This document shows, in pieces, positions 34,638-41,933 of a stretch of DNA of 64,000 nucleotides. The notes below the pieces were generated by a model. That model was not told the origin of the DNA. It worked only from the letters and a program-made list of their open reading frames with translations, and made no database searches. The stretch comes from Betaproteobacteria bacterium Ga0077532 (lineage in GTDB: Bacteria > Pseudomonadota > Gammaproteobacteria > Burkholderiales > Ga0077523), in NCBI GenBank assembly GCA_001464895.1, contig LNEE01000019.1, positions 1 to 64,000 of the forward strand. Reading direction: 5' to 3'. Made by a program: the position numbers and the translations under genes. Each line of letters starts with the position of its first letter. Position 1 is the first letter of the stretch.

Positions 34638-34661
34638 GAGTCCAATTCTTATCTTAGACTC
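34638..34661. promoter_or_regulatory. Inverted repeat ahead of the Fur-family gene
   Basis: GAGTC (34638-34642) and GACTC (34657-34661) flank an AT-rich centre (CAATTCTTATCTTA), the most AT-rich stretch nearby, ending 5 bp before the regulator's ATG. TTAGAC also occurs twice as a direct repeat (34631 and 34654). It could be an autoregulatory operator with the -10 region inside it. The assignment is by position and symmetry only. Confidence 0.4.
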
Positions 34662-34666
34662 GCCCC

Positions 34667-35110
34667 ATGAATGCCCAGTCCATGCCAATGACGGTCCGGC
34701 CCGAAGACGAAAGAGCGACTCTCTCCGAGGTCCTTCGGGGCCACGGTGTCGGTCCAACCCACCAGCGCATCGAGATCGCGCGGGCGCTGTTCTCCCGGAT
34801 GACGCACCTGTCAGCCGACCAGGTGCTTGCCGCCGTCAATCAGCGGCACGCCGAGACCTCGAAGGCGACGGTCTACAACACGCTGAAGCTCTTCGTCGAG
34901 AAAGGCCTTGTCAGGGAAGTCATCGTCGACCCGACGAAGGTCTTCTACGACCCGAACACATCACCGCATCACCATTTCTACGACGTCGAAACCGGCGAGA
35001 TCACCGATATCGACGGCGACCGCATTTCGATTCTCGGCCTGCCAGCCCTTCCGGAGGGAAAAGTGGCGGCCGGAATCGATCTGATCATCCGCGTCCGCGG
35101 CGCCGCCTGA
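34667..35110 (+). CDS. Fur-family regulator, Irr-like, without structural zinc cysteines
   Basis: This 147-residue protein has the Fur winged-helix (LRGHGVGPTHQRIEIARALF, ATVYNTLKLFVEKGLV) and a histidine-rich dimer/metal region SPHHHFYDVETGEITDID at about 99-115. It contains no cysteine at all, so the C-terminal structural zinc site of Fur, Zur and many PerR proteins is absent. HHHFYD with TGEITDID resembles Irr, the iron/heme-responsive branch. It probably represses or activates iron or oxidative-stress genes. The ligand is inferred. It is divergent from the pilin operon and lies 34 bp before the convergent paaG-like gene. Confidence 0.85.
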   Translation: MNAQSMPMTVRPEDERATLSEVLRGHGVGPTHQRIEIARALFSRMTHLSADQVLAAVNQRHAETSKATVYNTLKLFVEKGLVREVIVDPTKVFYDPNTSPHHHFYDVETGEITDIDGDRISILGLPALPEGKVAAGIDLIIRVRGAA

Positions 35111-35144
35111 TCGCAGTTCGAGGTAGTCGGTCAGGGCCCGGCGT

Positions 35145-35933
35145 TCACGTGCCCGAGAACCGCGCAGGCCGTTTCTCCAGAAACGCGGAGACACCCTCCT
35201 TGAAGTCCGGCCCGCCGCTGGCTTCGCGTTGCAGGTCCGCTTCCAGCGCCAGCTGGCTCCCGAAGTCGTTGTCCACCGAAGCCCGCAATGCGCGGCGCGT
35301 GAGGGTGTAGGCCCGCGTGGGACCGTCCGCGAGTTTGCGCGCGATCGTCTTCACTTCCTCCGCGAAACGATCGTCGTCCACACACTTCCAGATCAGACCC
35401 CATTGCTCGGCCTTCTCGGCGCTGAGGGGCTCCGCGAGCATCGCGAGACCCATGGCACGTTGCAGCCCGACGAGTCGTGGCAGCGTGTAGGTGCCCCCCG
35501 CGTCGGGGATGAGTCCGATTCTGGCGAAGGCCTGCAGGAAGCTCGCGGAACGAGTCGCGATGACGAGATCGCAGGCGAGTGCCAGGTTCGCAGCGGCGCC
35601 TGCGGCAATCCCGTTCACGGCAGCGATGACCGGCATGGGCAGCGCATTCAGGCGGTGCAGCAACGGGTTGTAGTTCCGCTCGAGCGTCGAGCCCACGTCC
35701 ATGTCGCGTCCTCCGGACATCACCGGATCGGCGAGATCCTGACCCGCCGAGAACCCTCGGCCCGATCCCGTGAGCACCAGCACGCGTGCGGCACCGGGCT
35801 TCTCGACCAGGTCCATGGCGGCGCGGATCTCCGCGTGCATGGCCTCGGTGAAGGCGTTCAGGCGCTCCGGCCGATGCAGGGTGAGCGTGGCGACGCCCTC
35901 GGTGATATCCAATAGAATCGATTCGAACTTCAT
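35145..35933 (-). CDS. paaG: 2-(1,2-epoxy-1,2-dihydrophenyl)acetyl-CoA isomerase PaaG-like
   Basis: The start at ATG 35933 gives 262 residues, the same length as PaaG of E. coli. The crotonase fold is clear: [15 protein letters not shown] (oxyanion loop and AGQD), [38 protein letters not shown], and [16 protein letters not shown] with the catalytic aspartate in place of the hydratase glutamate, as in PaaG. It isomerises the ring epoxide to an oxepin-CoA in phenylacetate degradation. No other paa genes are in the window. It is divergent from another crotonase gene, with a 131-bp shared upstream region. Confidence 0.82.
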   Translation of the reverse strand: MKFESILLDITEGVATLTLHRPERLNAFTEAMHAEIRAAMDLVEKPGAARVLVLTGSGRGFSAGQDLADPVMSGGRDMDVGSTLERNYNPLLHRLNALPMPVIAAVNGIAAGAAANLALACDLVIATRSASFLQAFARIGLIPDAGGTYTLPRLVGLQRAMGLAMLAEPLSAEKAEQWGLIWKCVDDDRFAEEVKTIARKLADGPTRAYTLTRRALRASVDNDFGSQLALEADLQREASGGPDFKEGVSAFLEKRPARFSGT

Positions 35934-36064
35934 GGGGCCGTTCCTCTCCGGGGCTGTCTCTTGGGCACGGGGCGGCAGGGCAGTACTCGAGCTGCCGCGG
36001 CCCCATGGCCGCCCGACGCGGCGGCACCGGATTATCACACCACCTTTCCAGGAAACCCGACACG

Positions 36065-36847
36065 ATGACCTTCGAAAACATCCTCACCGAGACGCGCGGC
36101 AAGGTGGGTCTCATCACCCTGAATCGCCCGAAGGCGCTCAACGCGTTGTCGCCAGCGCTCATGCGAGAACTGGCGGCGGCCATCGATGGATACGAAGCCG
36201 ACGACGGCATCGGGGCGATCGTCATCACCGGCAGCGAGAAGGCCTTTGCCGCGGGTGCCGACATCAAGGAGATGCAGACCAAGACCTACATGGACGTCTT
36301 CAAGGCGGACTTCATCACGGCCGAGTGGGAGCGTGTCTCGCGATGCCGCAAGCCGGTGATCGCAGCCGTGGCCGGCTTCGCCCTCGGCGGTGGTTGCGAA
36401 CTGGCGATGATGTGCGACTTCATCATCGCCGCAGACAATGCGAAGTTCGGGCAGCCCGAGATCAACCTCGGGATCATCCCGGGGGCTGGCGGCACCCAGC
36501 GTCTGCCTCGGTTCGTGGGGAAGTCGAAGGCGATGGAAATGGTGCTGCTCGGCCAGGCGCGAATGATGGACGCCGCCGAGGCCGACCGCGTAGGTCTTGT
36601 CAGTCGCGTCGTCCCGCTTGCCAACCTGATCGACGACGCCATGGCCACCGCCGCGAAGATCGCAGATCTGTCGATGCCGGTGGTGATGATGGCGAAGGAG
36701 TCCGTGAACCGCGCCTTCGAATCGACCCTCTCGGAGGGCGTGCGTTTCGAGCGCCGGCTGTTCCATTCGGGCTTCGCCGTCGAGGACCAGAAGGAGGGGA
36801 TGGCCGCGTTCGTCGAGAAGCGCAAGCCGGTCTTCAAGCATCGCTGA
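36065..36847 (+). CDS. Enoyl-CoA hydratase
   Basis: This 260-residue crotonase-fold protein has both catalytic glutamates of true hydratases: [13 protein letters not shown] and [31 protein letters not shown] is the CoA/oxyanion motif. It hydrates trans-2-enoyl-CoA in fatty-acid or aromatic-acid breakdown (PaaF/EchA group; the exact substrate cannot be told). It is divergent from the paaG-like gene, so the two may share regulation of a beta-oxidation-type pathway. Confidence 0.92.
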   Translation: MTFENILTETRGKVGLITLNRPKALNALSPALMRELAAAIDGYEADDGIGAIVITGSEKAFAAGADIKEMQTKTYMDVFKADFITAEWERVSRCRKPVIAAVAGFALGGGCELAMMCDFIIAADNAKFGQPEINLGIIPGAGGTQRLPRFVGKSKAMEMVLLGQARMMDAAEADRVGLVSRVVPLANLIDDAMATAAKIADLSMPVVMMAKESVNRAFESTLSEGVRFERRLFHSGFAVEDQKEGMAAFVEKRKPVFKHR

Positions 36848-36922
36848 CGCGTCGTCGCGAAGAGGTCGTCCGACCCCCTTTCGCGATCGAGAAGTTCGCG
36901 GCTATACTTCGCGCCCTTTCGT

Positions 36923-36998
36923 GCCGCTGTAGCTCAGTTGGTAGAGCAGCGCATTCGTAATGCGAAGGTCGCCAGTTCGATTCCGGCCAGCGGCACCA
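36923..36998 (+). tRNA. tRNA-Thr (anticodon CGT)
   Basis: The acceptor stem GCCGCTG/CAGCGGC is perfect, with discriminator A and an encoded CCA end. The D-arm is GCTC-AGTTGGTA-GAGC and the anticodon loop TTCGTAA has CGT. The T-arm is GCCAG-TTCGATT-CCGGC, with an A-C mismatch at the 52-62 pair where most relatives have G-C. A TATACT -10 box lies at 36903-36908, 15 bp upstream. Confidence 0.95.
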
Positions 36999-37111
36999 CG
37001 GAACATGTTGAGGTATTCAGGGGTCGGCATCATGCCGGCCCCTGTTGCTTTCGGGGAGGCGGCGCACCTGCGTCGGGGGGCCCCGCGCACATCTCCCTGG
37101 AGGTCGTTGCC

Positions 37112-37438
37112 GTGAAGACATCTTTCCGCCTTGCCACGCTTGTCCTGCTGCCTTTCCTGGCGTCGCCCTTCGCACATGCCGAAGACGACGGCGGTGACTT
37201 CCTCGAGTTGCTTCGCCGTACCAACGACAAGGCCGTCGAGGTGTCCCAGCGGCACATCGACAACGCGGCCGATAAATGGGACGGCAGCGTGTTCTGTACA
37301 CCCGTCGAAGATCGTCAGGCGGCACGGCGCAAAGCCGTGCTCGACTACCTCGAGTCTCACCCGACCGAACTCTGGCGTCCGCAGCGCTACCTGATCATCC
37401 AGGGATTGCGAAGCGCCTTTCCCTGTCCGAAGTCCTGA
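37112..37438 (+). CDS. Exported Rap1a/Tai-like protein
   Basis: The GTG start at 37112 is preceded by a TGGAGGT site 6 bp upstream. The 108-residue product has a clear signal peptide (MKTSFRLATLVLLPFLASPFAHA) and a C-terminal half that fits the Rap1a/Tai pattern: VFCTPVEDRQAARRKAVLDYLESHP, then LIIQGLRSAFPC, with two cysteines likely to form a disulfide. Tai proteins neutralise type VI amidase effectors in the periplasm, but many family members have no known effector. No effector or type VI gene is in this window. It lies just after tRNA-Thr and 19 bp before the enolase-superfamily gene. Confidence 0.65.
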   Translation: MKTSFRLATLVLLPFLASPFAHAEDDGGDFLELLRRTNDKAVEVSQRHIDNAADKWDGSVFCTPVEDRQAARRKAVLDYLESHPTELWRPQRYLIIQGLRSAFPCPKS

Positions 37439-37457
37439 CCCCGGGAGTGCCCGCGCC

Positions 37458-38606
37458 GTGAAGATCACAGACATCCGCATCCATCCGCTGCGCACCCCGC
37501 TCGAGACGCCCTTCGCGTTTTCCCAGGGCTGGGTGCGGCACCGCTCGTCGACGATCGTCGAGGTGATCACGGACGACGGCATCACCGGCTGGGGCGAGGC
37601 GTTCGCGCAGGGCCTCGAGCCGCCGCAGATCGCTGCCGCCGTCATCGATTCGGCGCTCAAGCCGCTCGTGATCGGCGCCGACCCTCTCGATACGGAGGTG
37701 TTGTGGCACCGCATGTACCACGCGACCCGTGACTACGGCCGCAAGGGCTCGGTGACCGCCGCCATCAGCGCGATCGATCTTGCACTCTGGGACATCGCCG
37801 GCAAGGCGCACGGCGTGCCGGTGCACAAGCTCCTGGGCGGCGCCTTCCGCACGAAGGTGCAGGCGTACGCGACCGGCTTCTACCGGATCTCCGGGCAGGG
37901 CGAGGCTGCACGTCTCGCCGATGAGGCGCTGGCGCACCACGCCGCCGGATTCCGCGCGATGAAGGTGAAGCTGGGCTACGGCCTGCGCGATGACATCGCG
38001 GTGATGGCCGCCATCGGTCGCGCGATCGAGGGCAAAGGCATCACGCTCATGGTCGACACGAATCACGCATACGGCGTCGGCGACGCGGTCCGTCTCGGTC
38101 ATGCGCTCGCGGAGTTCAACCTGCGTTGGTACGAGGAACCGGTGGCGCCTGAGCACATCGCTGGGTATCGGGAAGTCCGCAGTCGCGTGACGATGCCGGT
38201 GGCCGGTGGTGAGAACGAGCACACGCTCTACGGTTTCCGCGATTTTCTCGGGGCCGGTGCCGTCGACATCGCGCAGCCGGATCTCTGTTCCGTGGGCGGC
38301 TTCACTGCGTGTCGTCACGTCATGGCGCTGACGCAGGCGCATGGTGTGCAGGTGAATCCGCATGTGTGGGGTTCGGCGATCGCCCAGGCGGCGTCGCTGC
38401 AGCTCATCGCGGCCGTGCCCGTTGCTCATCATTCGGTTTTCGCAGAGGAGCCGATCTTCGAGTACGACCGTTCCTCGCATCCCTTCCGCCAGCATCTCGT
38501 GCGCGAGCCGGCTGCGCAGGTCGAAGGGTGGATCGATATTCCGATGCGGCCCGGTCTCGGCGTCGAGGTCGATCGTGCAGTCCTCGACCGCTATCGGGTG
38601 TCGTGA
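37458..38606 (+). CDS. Mandelate racemase/muconate lactonizing enzyme family protein
   Basis: This 382-residue enolase-superfamily protein starts at GTG 37458. Catalytic KVK is in FRAMKVKLGYG. Metal ligands are in LMVDTNHAY, WYEEPV and VAGGENEHT. A base histidine is in VQVNPHVWGSAIAQAASLQL. The lysine plus histidine pair is that of the mandelate-racemase subgroup, which abstracts an alpha proton of a carboxylate, so it is likely a racemase or acid-sugar dehydratase. The substrate is unknown. It follows the Rap1a-like gene by 19 bp and is followed by 310 bp without a protein gene. Confidence 0.85.
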   Translation: MKITDIRIHPLRTPLETPFAFSQGWVRHRSSTIVEVITDDGITGWGEAFAQGLEPPQIAAAVIDSALKPLVIGADPLDTEVLWHRMYHATRDYGRKGSVTAAISAIDLALWDIAGKAHGVPVHKLLGGAFRTKVQAYATGFYRISGQGEAARLADEALAHHAAGFRAMKVKLGYGLRDDIAVMAAIGRAIEGKGITLMVDTNHAYGVGDAVRLGHALAEFNLRWYEEPVAPEHIAGYREVRSRVTMPVAGGENEHTLYGFRDFLGAGAVDIAQPDLCSVGGFTACRHVMALTQAHGVQVNPHVWGSAIAQAASLQLIAAVPVAHHSVFAEEPIFEYDRSSHPFRQHLVREPAAQVEGWIDIPMRPGLGVEVDRAVLDRYRVS

Positions 38607-38620
38607 CCGGCCTGCTTTTG

Positions 38621-38674
38621 GTGCGGTCGTCTGGCAATCGCACAGCAGCGGGGCCGGCGAGTTGGGATCCCCAA
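38621..38674. promoter_or_regulatory. Two dyads upstream of the sigma-54 promoter
   Basis: GTGCG (38621-38625) and CGCAC (38639-38643) form an inverted pair 13 bp apart, and TTGGG-ATC-CCCAA (38662-38674) is a second dyad. They lie about 60-115 bp before the predicted start of transcription, where enhancer-binding activators of sigma-54 promoters usually bind. They do not match the NtrC consensus, and the function is inferred from position. Confidence 0.3.
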
Positions 38675-38708
38675 TCCCCAGCGCCTTGATTTGAAAAGGA
38701 TCATTTCA

Positions 38709-38724
38709 TGGCACGCGCGTTGCA
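38709..38724 (+). promoter_or_regulatory. Sigma-54 (RpoN) promoter
   Basis: TGGCACGCGCGTTGCA matches the -24/-12 consensus TGGCACG-N4-TTGCA exactly, including the required GG and GC dinucleotides at the right spacing. The predicted start is near 38735. It is the only such site I noticed in an intergenic region of the window. Downstream within about 60 bp is a strong terminator and no credible coding frame. Confidence 0.8.
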
Positions 38725-38734
38725 ATAGTGTCTC

Positions 38735-38824
38735 TCGGTGACTGACGGTGTTCCTTCGGGAAGCTGGTGGTCTACCGAGATCCTCCGTGACTTTCGGCCC
38801 GCCGTTCGGCGGGCCGTTTTTTTT
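38735..38824 (+). ncRNA. Candidate sigma-54-dependent small RNA, about 90 nt
   Basis: The stretch from the predicted RpoN start to the T-run can fold into three parts. First, a 5' domain is closed by TCTCGGT (38733-38739) and ACCGAGA (38774-38780) around an inner hairpin TTCC-TTCG-GGAA (38751-38762, a stable UUCG loop). Second, an unpaired linker contains TCCTCC (38781-38786), complementary to a Shine-Dalgarno GGAGG. Third, there is an intrinsic terminator. This is the build of a trans-acting small RNA that would block ribosome binding sites, and nitrogen or carbon control through RpoN is plausible. A frame crossing the terminator exists but has no ribosome site. It could instead be an attenuated leader for the gene at 38917. 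It resembles no sRNA I know. Confidence 0.6.
38795..38824 (+). terminator. Rho-independent terminator
   Basis: CGGCCCGCC-GTTC-GGCGGGCCG is a perfect 9-bp GC-rich stem with a 4-nt loop (38795-38816), followed by eight T residues (38817-38824). It is the clearest intrinsic terminator in the window. It is 190 bp beyond the end of the preceding gene and about 60 bp after the predicted RpoN start. Confidence 0.93.
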
Positions 38825-38874
38825 GGGTTCCGACAGGCATCGCGTCAGCGCTCGGCCACCGCAGGTGAGTCGCC

Positions 38875-38880
38875 TATAAT
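38875..38880 (+). promoter_or_regulatory. Candidate -10 box for the YqhA-like gene
   Basis: TATAAT, the exact sigma-70 -10 consensus, lies 36 bp before the ATG of the membrane protein and downstream of the strong terminator, so that gene probably has its own promoter. No good -35 hexamer is seen 17 bp upstream. Confidence 0.45.
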
Positions 38881-38916
38881 CGCGCCGCCTCTCTCACGGA
38901 TCTCCACGCCGACAGC

Positions 38917-39486
38917 ATGATCGAACGCCTTTTCGAACGCGTCCTCTGGAACAGCAGATTCGTCGTCGTGGTCGCCGTCGTCGCGAGCATGGCCGCGGCG
39001 ATCGCCGTCTTCTACATCACGACGGTGGACGTGTGGTACGCCATCGCCCACATCATCCACTACGCCGATCCGGCGCTCGAGGCCGAGGCCCGGAAGGCCC
39101 TGCACGACGACACGGTCACGCACATCGTGGAGGTCGTCGACGGTTACCTGCTCGCGACCGTGATGCTCATCTTCGCCCTCGGCCTCTACGAGCTGTTCGT
39201 TAGCGACATCGACGACGCCCATGGCTCGCGGGCCTCCAGCAAGATCCTCGTGATCGAGACGCTCGACGACCTGAAGACGCGGCTCGCCAAGGTGATCCTG
39301 ATGATCCTCATCGTGAAGCTGTTCGAGCATGCCGTGAAGCTGAAGCTCACGAGTGTGCTGGATCTGCTCTACCTCGGCGCTTCGATCGCGCTCGTGGGGC
39401 TGGCGCTGTACCTGACCCATGCATCCGAGAGCCACGGTGAAGCGCCGGTCGGTGGCGCGGACGATGGCGGGCAGAAGCCCCACTAG
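38917..39486 (+). CDS. YqhA family (UPF0114) membrane protein
   Basis: This 189-residue inner-membrane protein starts MIERLFERVLWNSRFVVVVAVVAS, the family's characteristic opening, and has about four hydrophobic segments. ALGLYELFVSDIDDA and LKTRLAKVILMILIVKLFEHA are conserved. The biochemical role of the family is not established. It is a single-gene unit, separated from upstream genes by the terminator at 38795-38824, and is convergent with the small exported-protein gene 13 bp beyond it. Confidence 0.85.
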   Translation: MIERLFERVLWNSRFVVVVAVVASMAAAIAVFYITTVDVWYAIAHIIHYADPALEAEARKALHDDTVTHIVEVVDGYLLATVMLIFALGLYELFVSDIDDAHGSRASSKILVIETLDDLKTRLAKVILMILIVKLFEHAVKLKLTSVLDLLYLGASIALVGLALYLTHASESHGEAPVGGADDGGQKPH

Positions 39487-39499
39487 GTAGCGGCTGTCC

Positions 39500-39754
39500 T
39501 CAGCGCGCGGGCGGTGTCGGTGCTTCGGGCGGTGTGGCGTTGGTCGTGGCGGGCGCAGGTGGCGAGGCGTCGGTGGTCTTCGGCGCGGATTTGCGGCGTT
39601 CCCGCTCGTAGTATTCGATCCAGTTCTTGACGTTGCCTTCCTGGACGGCTTCCGCAGCGTCCTTCGGCCGGACGGTGGGTTCGGCGGCCAGCGCGATCGA
39701 TCCGGTCGCGAGGGCGATGGAGAGCACGAGTTGTCTGGGTGCGGGCGTCTTCAT
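39500..39754 (-). CDS. Small exported proline/alanine-rich protein
   Basis: The start at ATG 39754 gives 84 residues: a signal peptide (MKTPAPRQLVLSIALATGSIALAAEP), a short charged part (DAAEAVQEGNVKNWIEYYERERRKSA) and a low-complexity tail of Pro, Thr and Ala. I recognise no family. It reads away from the cupin gene, with 59 bp between their starts. Confidence 0.6.
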   Translation of the reverse strand: MKTPAPRQLVLSIALATGSIALAAEPTVRPKDAAEAVQEGNVKNWIEYYERERRKSAPKTTDASPPAPATTNATPPEAPTPPAR

Positions 39755-39813
39755 GCGTCCCATTGTAGCCGCGGCCACCGCGGCGGACCGGATGTGCAAG
39801 GGGAGGGCAGGCG

Positions 39814-40179
39814 ATGATCCTGAGTGTGCGAGGGGCTGTGCAGCCCTATGTGACCCGTGACGGGTCCGAGATCCGCGAACTGATGCATCCGGCCGTCCAG
39901 GGCAACCGCGCGCAGAGCCTTGCCGAGGCAACGGTCGCACCCGGGCAGGCCACGCACCTGCACCGCCACGCGCTCACCGAAGAGCTGTACCACTTCACCG
40001 CAGGCACGGGCGTGATGATCCTAGGTAGCGAACGGATCGCCGTGCATCCGGGCGACACGATCTGCATTCCGCCGGGTACGCCACATTGCGTGGAGAACAC
40101 CGGTGCCGAGTCCCTCGTGATCCTGTGTGCCTGCAGCCCGCCGTACACCCACGAGGACACCGAACTGCTCGAGGCCTGA
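39814..40179 (+). CDS. Cupin domain protein
   Basis: This 121-residue single-domain cupin has metal-binding motif 1 (THLHRHALTEELYHFTAGTG, with two histidines, a glutamate and a further histidine) and motif 2 (HPGDTICIPPGTPHCVENTG). Such proteins are small metal-dependent isomerases, dioxygenases or binding proteins, and the substrate is unknown. It precedes the amidohydrolase operon by 71 bp on the same strand and may act in the same pathway. Confidence 0.85.
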   Translation: MILSVRGAVQPYVTRDGSEIRELMHPAVQGNRAQSLAEATVAPGQATHLHRHALTEELYHFTAGTGVMILGSERIAVHPGDTICIPPGTPHCVENTGAESLVILCACSPPYTHEDTELLEA

Positions 40180-40250
40180 CGCACACGGCCCGCGCTTTCC
40201 CGATCGGCGCTCAGAGGCGCCAATCCGACGACCCACCCAGGATCTCAAAC

Positions 40251-41933
40251 ATGCACGACCTTCTCATCGCGAATGCCCTGATCATCGATGGCACGGGCGC
40301 TGCCGCCTTCCATGGCGACCTCGCCGTGACGGATGGCCGGATCACTGCCATCGGACGGGATCTCGGCGCCGCGAAGACGCGCATCGATGCCGACGGACTC
40401 GCCCTCGCGCCCGGCATCATCGACACGCATACGCACTACGATGCCCAGATCACCTGGGATCCGTTCGCGTCGCCGTCACCCGCGCTCGGCGTGACGACGG
40501 TGATCGTCGGCAACTGCGGGTTCACGATCGCACCGTGCCGTCCCGAGGACCGCGACATCACGATCCGCAATCTGACCCACGTGGAAGGGATGTCGCTCGC
40601 GGCGCTGGAGCAGGGCATCCAGTGGGAGTTCGAGACCTTCCCCGAGTACATGGCGTTTCTCGAGCGCCGCGGCGTCGGACCCAACGTGGCGGCATTCGTC
40701 GGCCATTCGTCGTTGCGCACGTGGGCATTGAAGGGGGACGCTGCAAAGCGTGCGGCGACAGCGGATGAGGTGGCCCGCATGCGCACCGCCGTCGTCGAGG
40801 CGATGGAGGCCGGTGCCATCGGTTTCTCGACCAGCACCTCCGGTCAGCACAACGGCGAGGGCGGCAAGCCGATGCCGTCGCGCCTCGCGGACGAAGCCGA
40901 GATGCTCGCGCTCACCGGTGCGCTTCGCGAGTCCGGGCGCGGCGTGCTGATGATCACGAAGGACGCCACGCAGGCCGTCCCGCGCTTCGAGACGTGGTCT
41001 GCCGCGGCTGGCCGTCCGTTCATCATCGCGGCGCTCCTGCACAGCAACGTCACACCCGAGGCGGTGTTCGAGGATCTCGACGCGATGCGGGCAGCGCAGA
41101 CCCGCGGCGTACACCTTCGCGGTGCCGTGTCGCCCTGCCCACTCACCATGGAGTTCACGCTCCACTCGCCCTACGTGTTCGAAGGCCTGAAGGCGTGGCA
41201 ACCGGCGATGGCGCTCCCCCACGACGGGCCCGAGTACCGCGCCCTGCTCGCGAGCCCCGCCTTCCGCGAATCGCTCCGCGAGGAGTTGTCCAGGCCGGTG
41301 CGCCGTCTGTTCGACGGCCAGTGGGACCGCGTTGTCGTGCTGAAGGTACGAGATGCCGCCAACGCGCATCTCGAGGGCATGACGGTCGCTGCGGCTGCGG
41401 CCCGTGACGGCAAGCCGCCCTTCGACTGGCTGCTCGACCTCGGACTCTCCGAAGACCTCGACACCTACTTCATCGCGACGCTCCTCAACAACGACGAGGA
41501 GGCCGTGGGCCGCATGCTCTGCGATCCCGTGTCGCTCATCACGCTGTCCGACGCGGGCGCCCACCTCGAGTTTTTCTGCGACGCCGGCTTCGGTCTGCAC
41601 ATGTTGGGTCACTGGGTTCGCGACCGAGGCGTGATGTCCATCGAGCGTGCCGTGCACCGCATGACGGGCGAAGCAGCCGATCTCTACGGCATCCCCGACC
41701 GTGGCCGGCTCGTGCCGGGTGCCTGGGCGGACCTCCTTCTGTTCGACCCCGCGACGGTGGGGAGGCGACCTGCGCAGCGCGTGCACGATCTCCCCGCCGG
41801 CGCGGCGCGTCTGGTGACGCCGGGCACCGGCGTCCACGGCGTCTGGGTGAATGGCGTACGGATCGCCGACGCCGACGGCATGGTGCCTTCTCCGCCCACC
41901 CCTGGCCGCGTGCTGCGCGAGTTCCACGCGTGA
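40251..41933 (+). CDS. Amidohydrolase, N-acyl-D-amino-acid deacylase family
   Basis: The start at ATG 40251 gives 560 residues. The amidohydrolase barrel opens with LAPGIIDTHTHYDAQITWDP (metal-binding HTH), then GVTTVIVGNCGFTIAPC, a typical D-aminoacylase segment. Near the end are TLSDAGAHLEFFCDAGFG (catalytic aspartate) and GRLVPGAWADLLLFDPATVG. It likely hydrolyses an N-acyl or cyclic amide, and substrate identity is not readable. Its stop overlaps the GTG start of the CoA-transferase gene, so the two are coupled. Confidence 0.88.
   Translation: MHDLLIANALIIDGTGAAAFHGDLAVTDGRITAIGRDLGAAKTRIDADGLALAPGIIDTHTHYDAQITWDPFASPSPALGVTTVIVGNCGFTIAPCRPEDRDITIRNLTHVEGMSLAALEQGIQWEFETFPEYMAFLERRGVGPNVAAFVGHSSLRTWALKGDAAKRAATADEVARMRTAVVEAMEAGAIGFSTSTSGQHNGEGGKPMPSRLADEAEMLALTGALRESGRGVLMITKDATQAVPRFETWSAAAGRPFIIAALLHSNVTPEAVFEDLDAMRAAQTRGVHLRGAVSPCPLTMEFTLHSPYVFEGLKAWQPAMALPHDGPEYRALLASPAFRESLREELSRPVRRLFDGQWDRVVVLKVRDAANAHLEGMTVAAAAARDGKPPFDWLLDLGLSEDLDTYFIATLLNNDEEAVGRMLCDPVSLITLSDAGAHLEFFCDAGFGLHMLGHWVRDRGVMSIERAVHRMTGEAADLYGIPDRGRLVPGAWADLLLFDPATVGRRPAQRVHDLPAGAARLVTPGTGVHGVWVNGVRIADADGMVPSPPTPGRVLREFHA

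Noticed and set aside
36923..38606. Integrated genomic island at tRNA-Thr
   Set aside because: No integrase and no duplicate of the tRNA 3' end was noticed downstream, and the tRNA is intact with CCA.
38738..38920. 60-residue frame starting GTG after the sigma-54 promoter
   Set aside because: It reads through the strong terminator (a Phe run from the T-tract), has no ribosome site and no family, so an RNA gene is the better reading.
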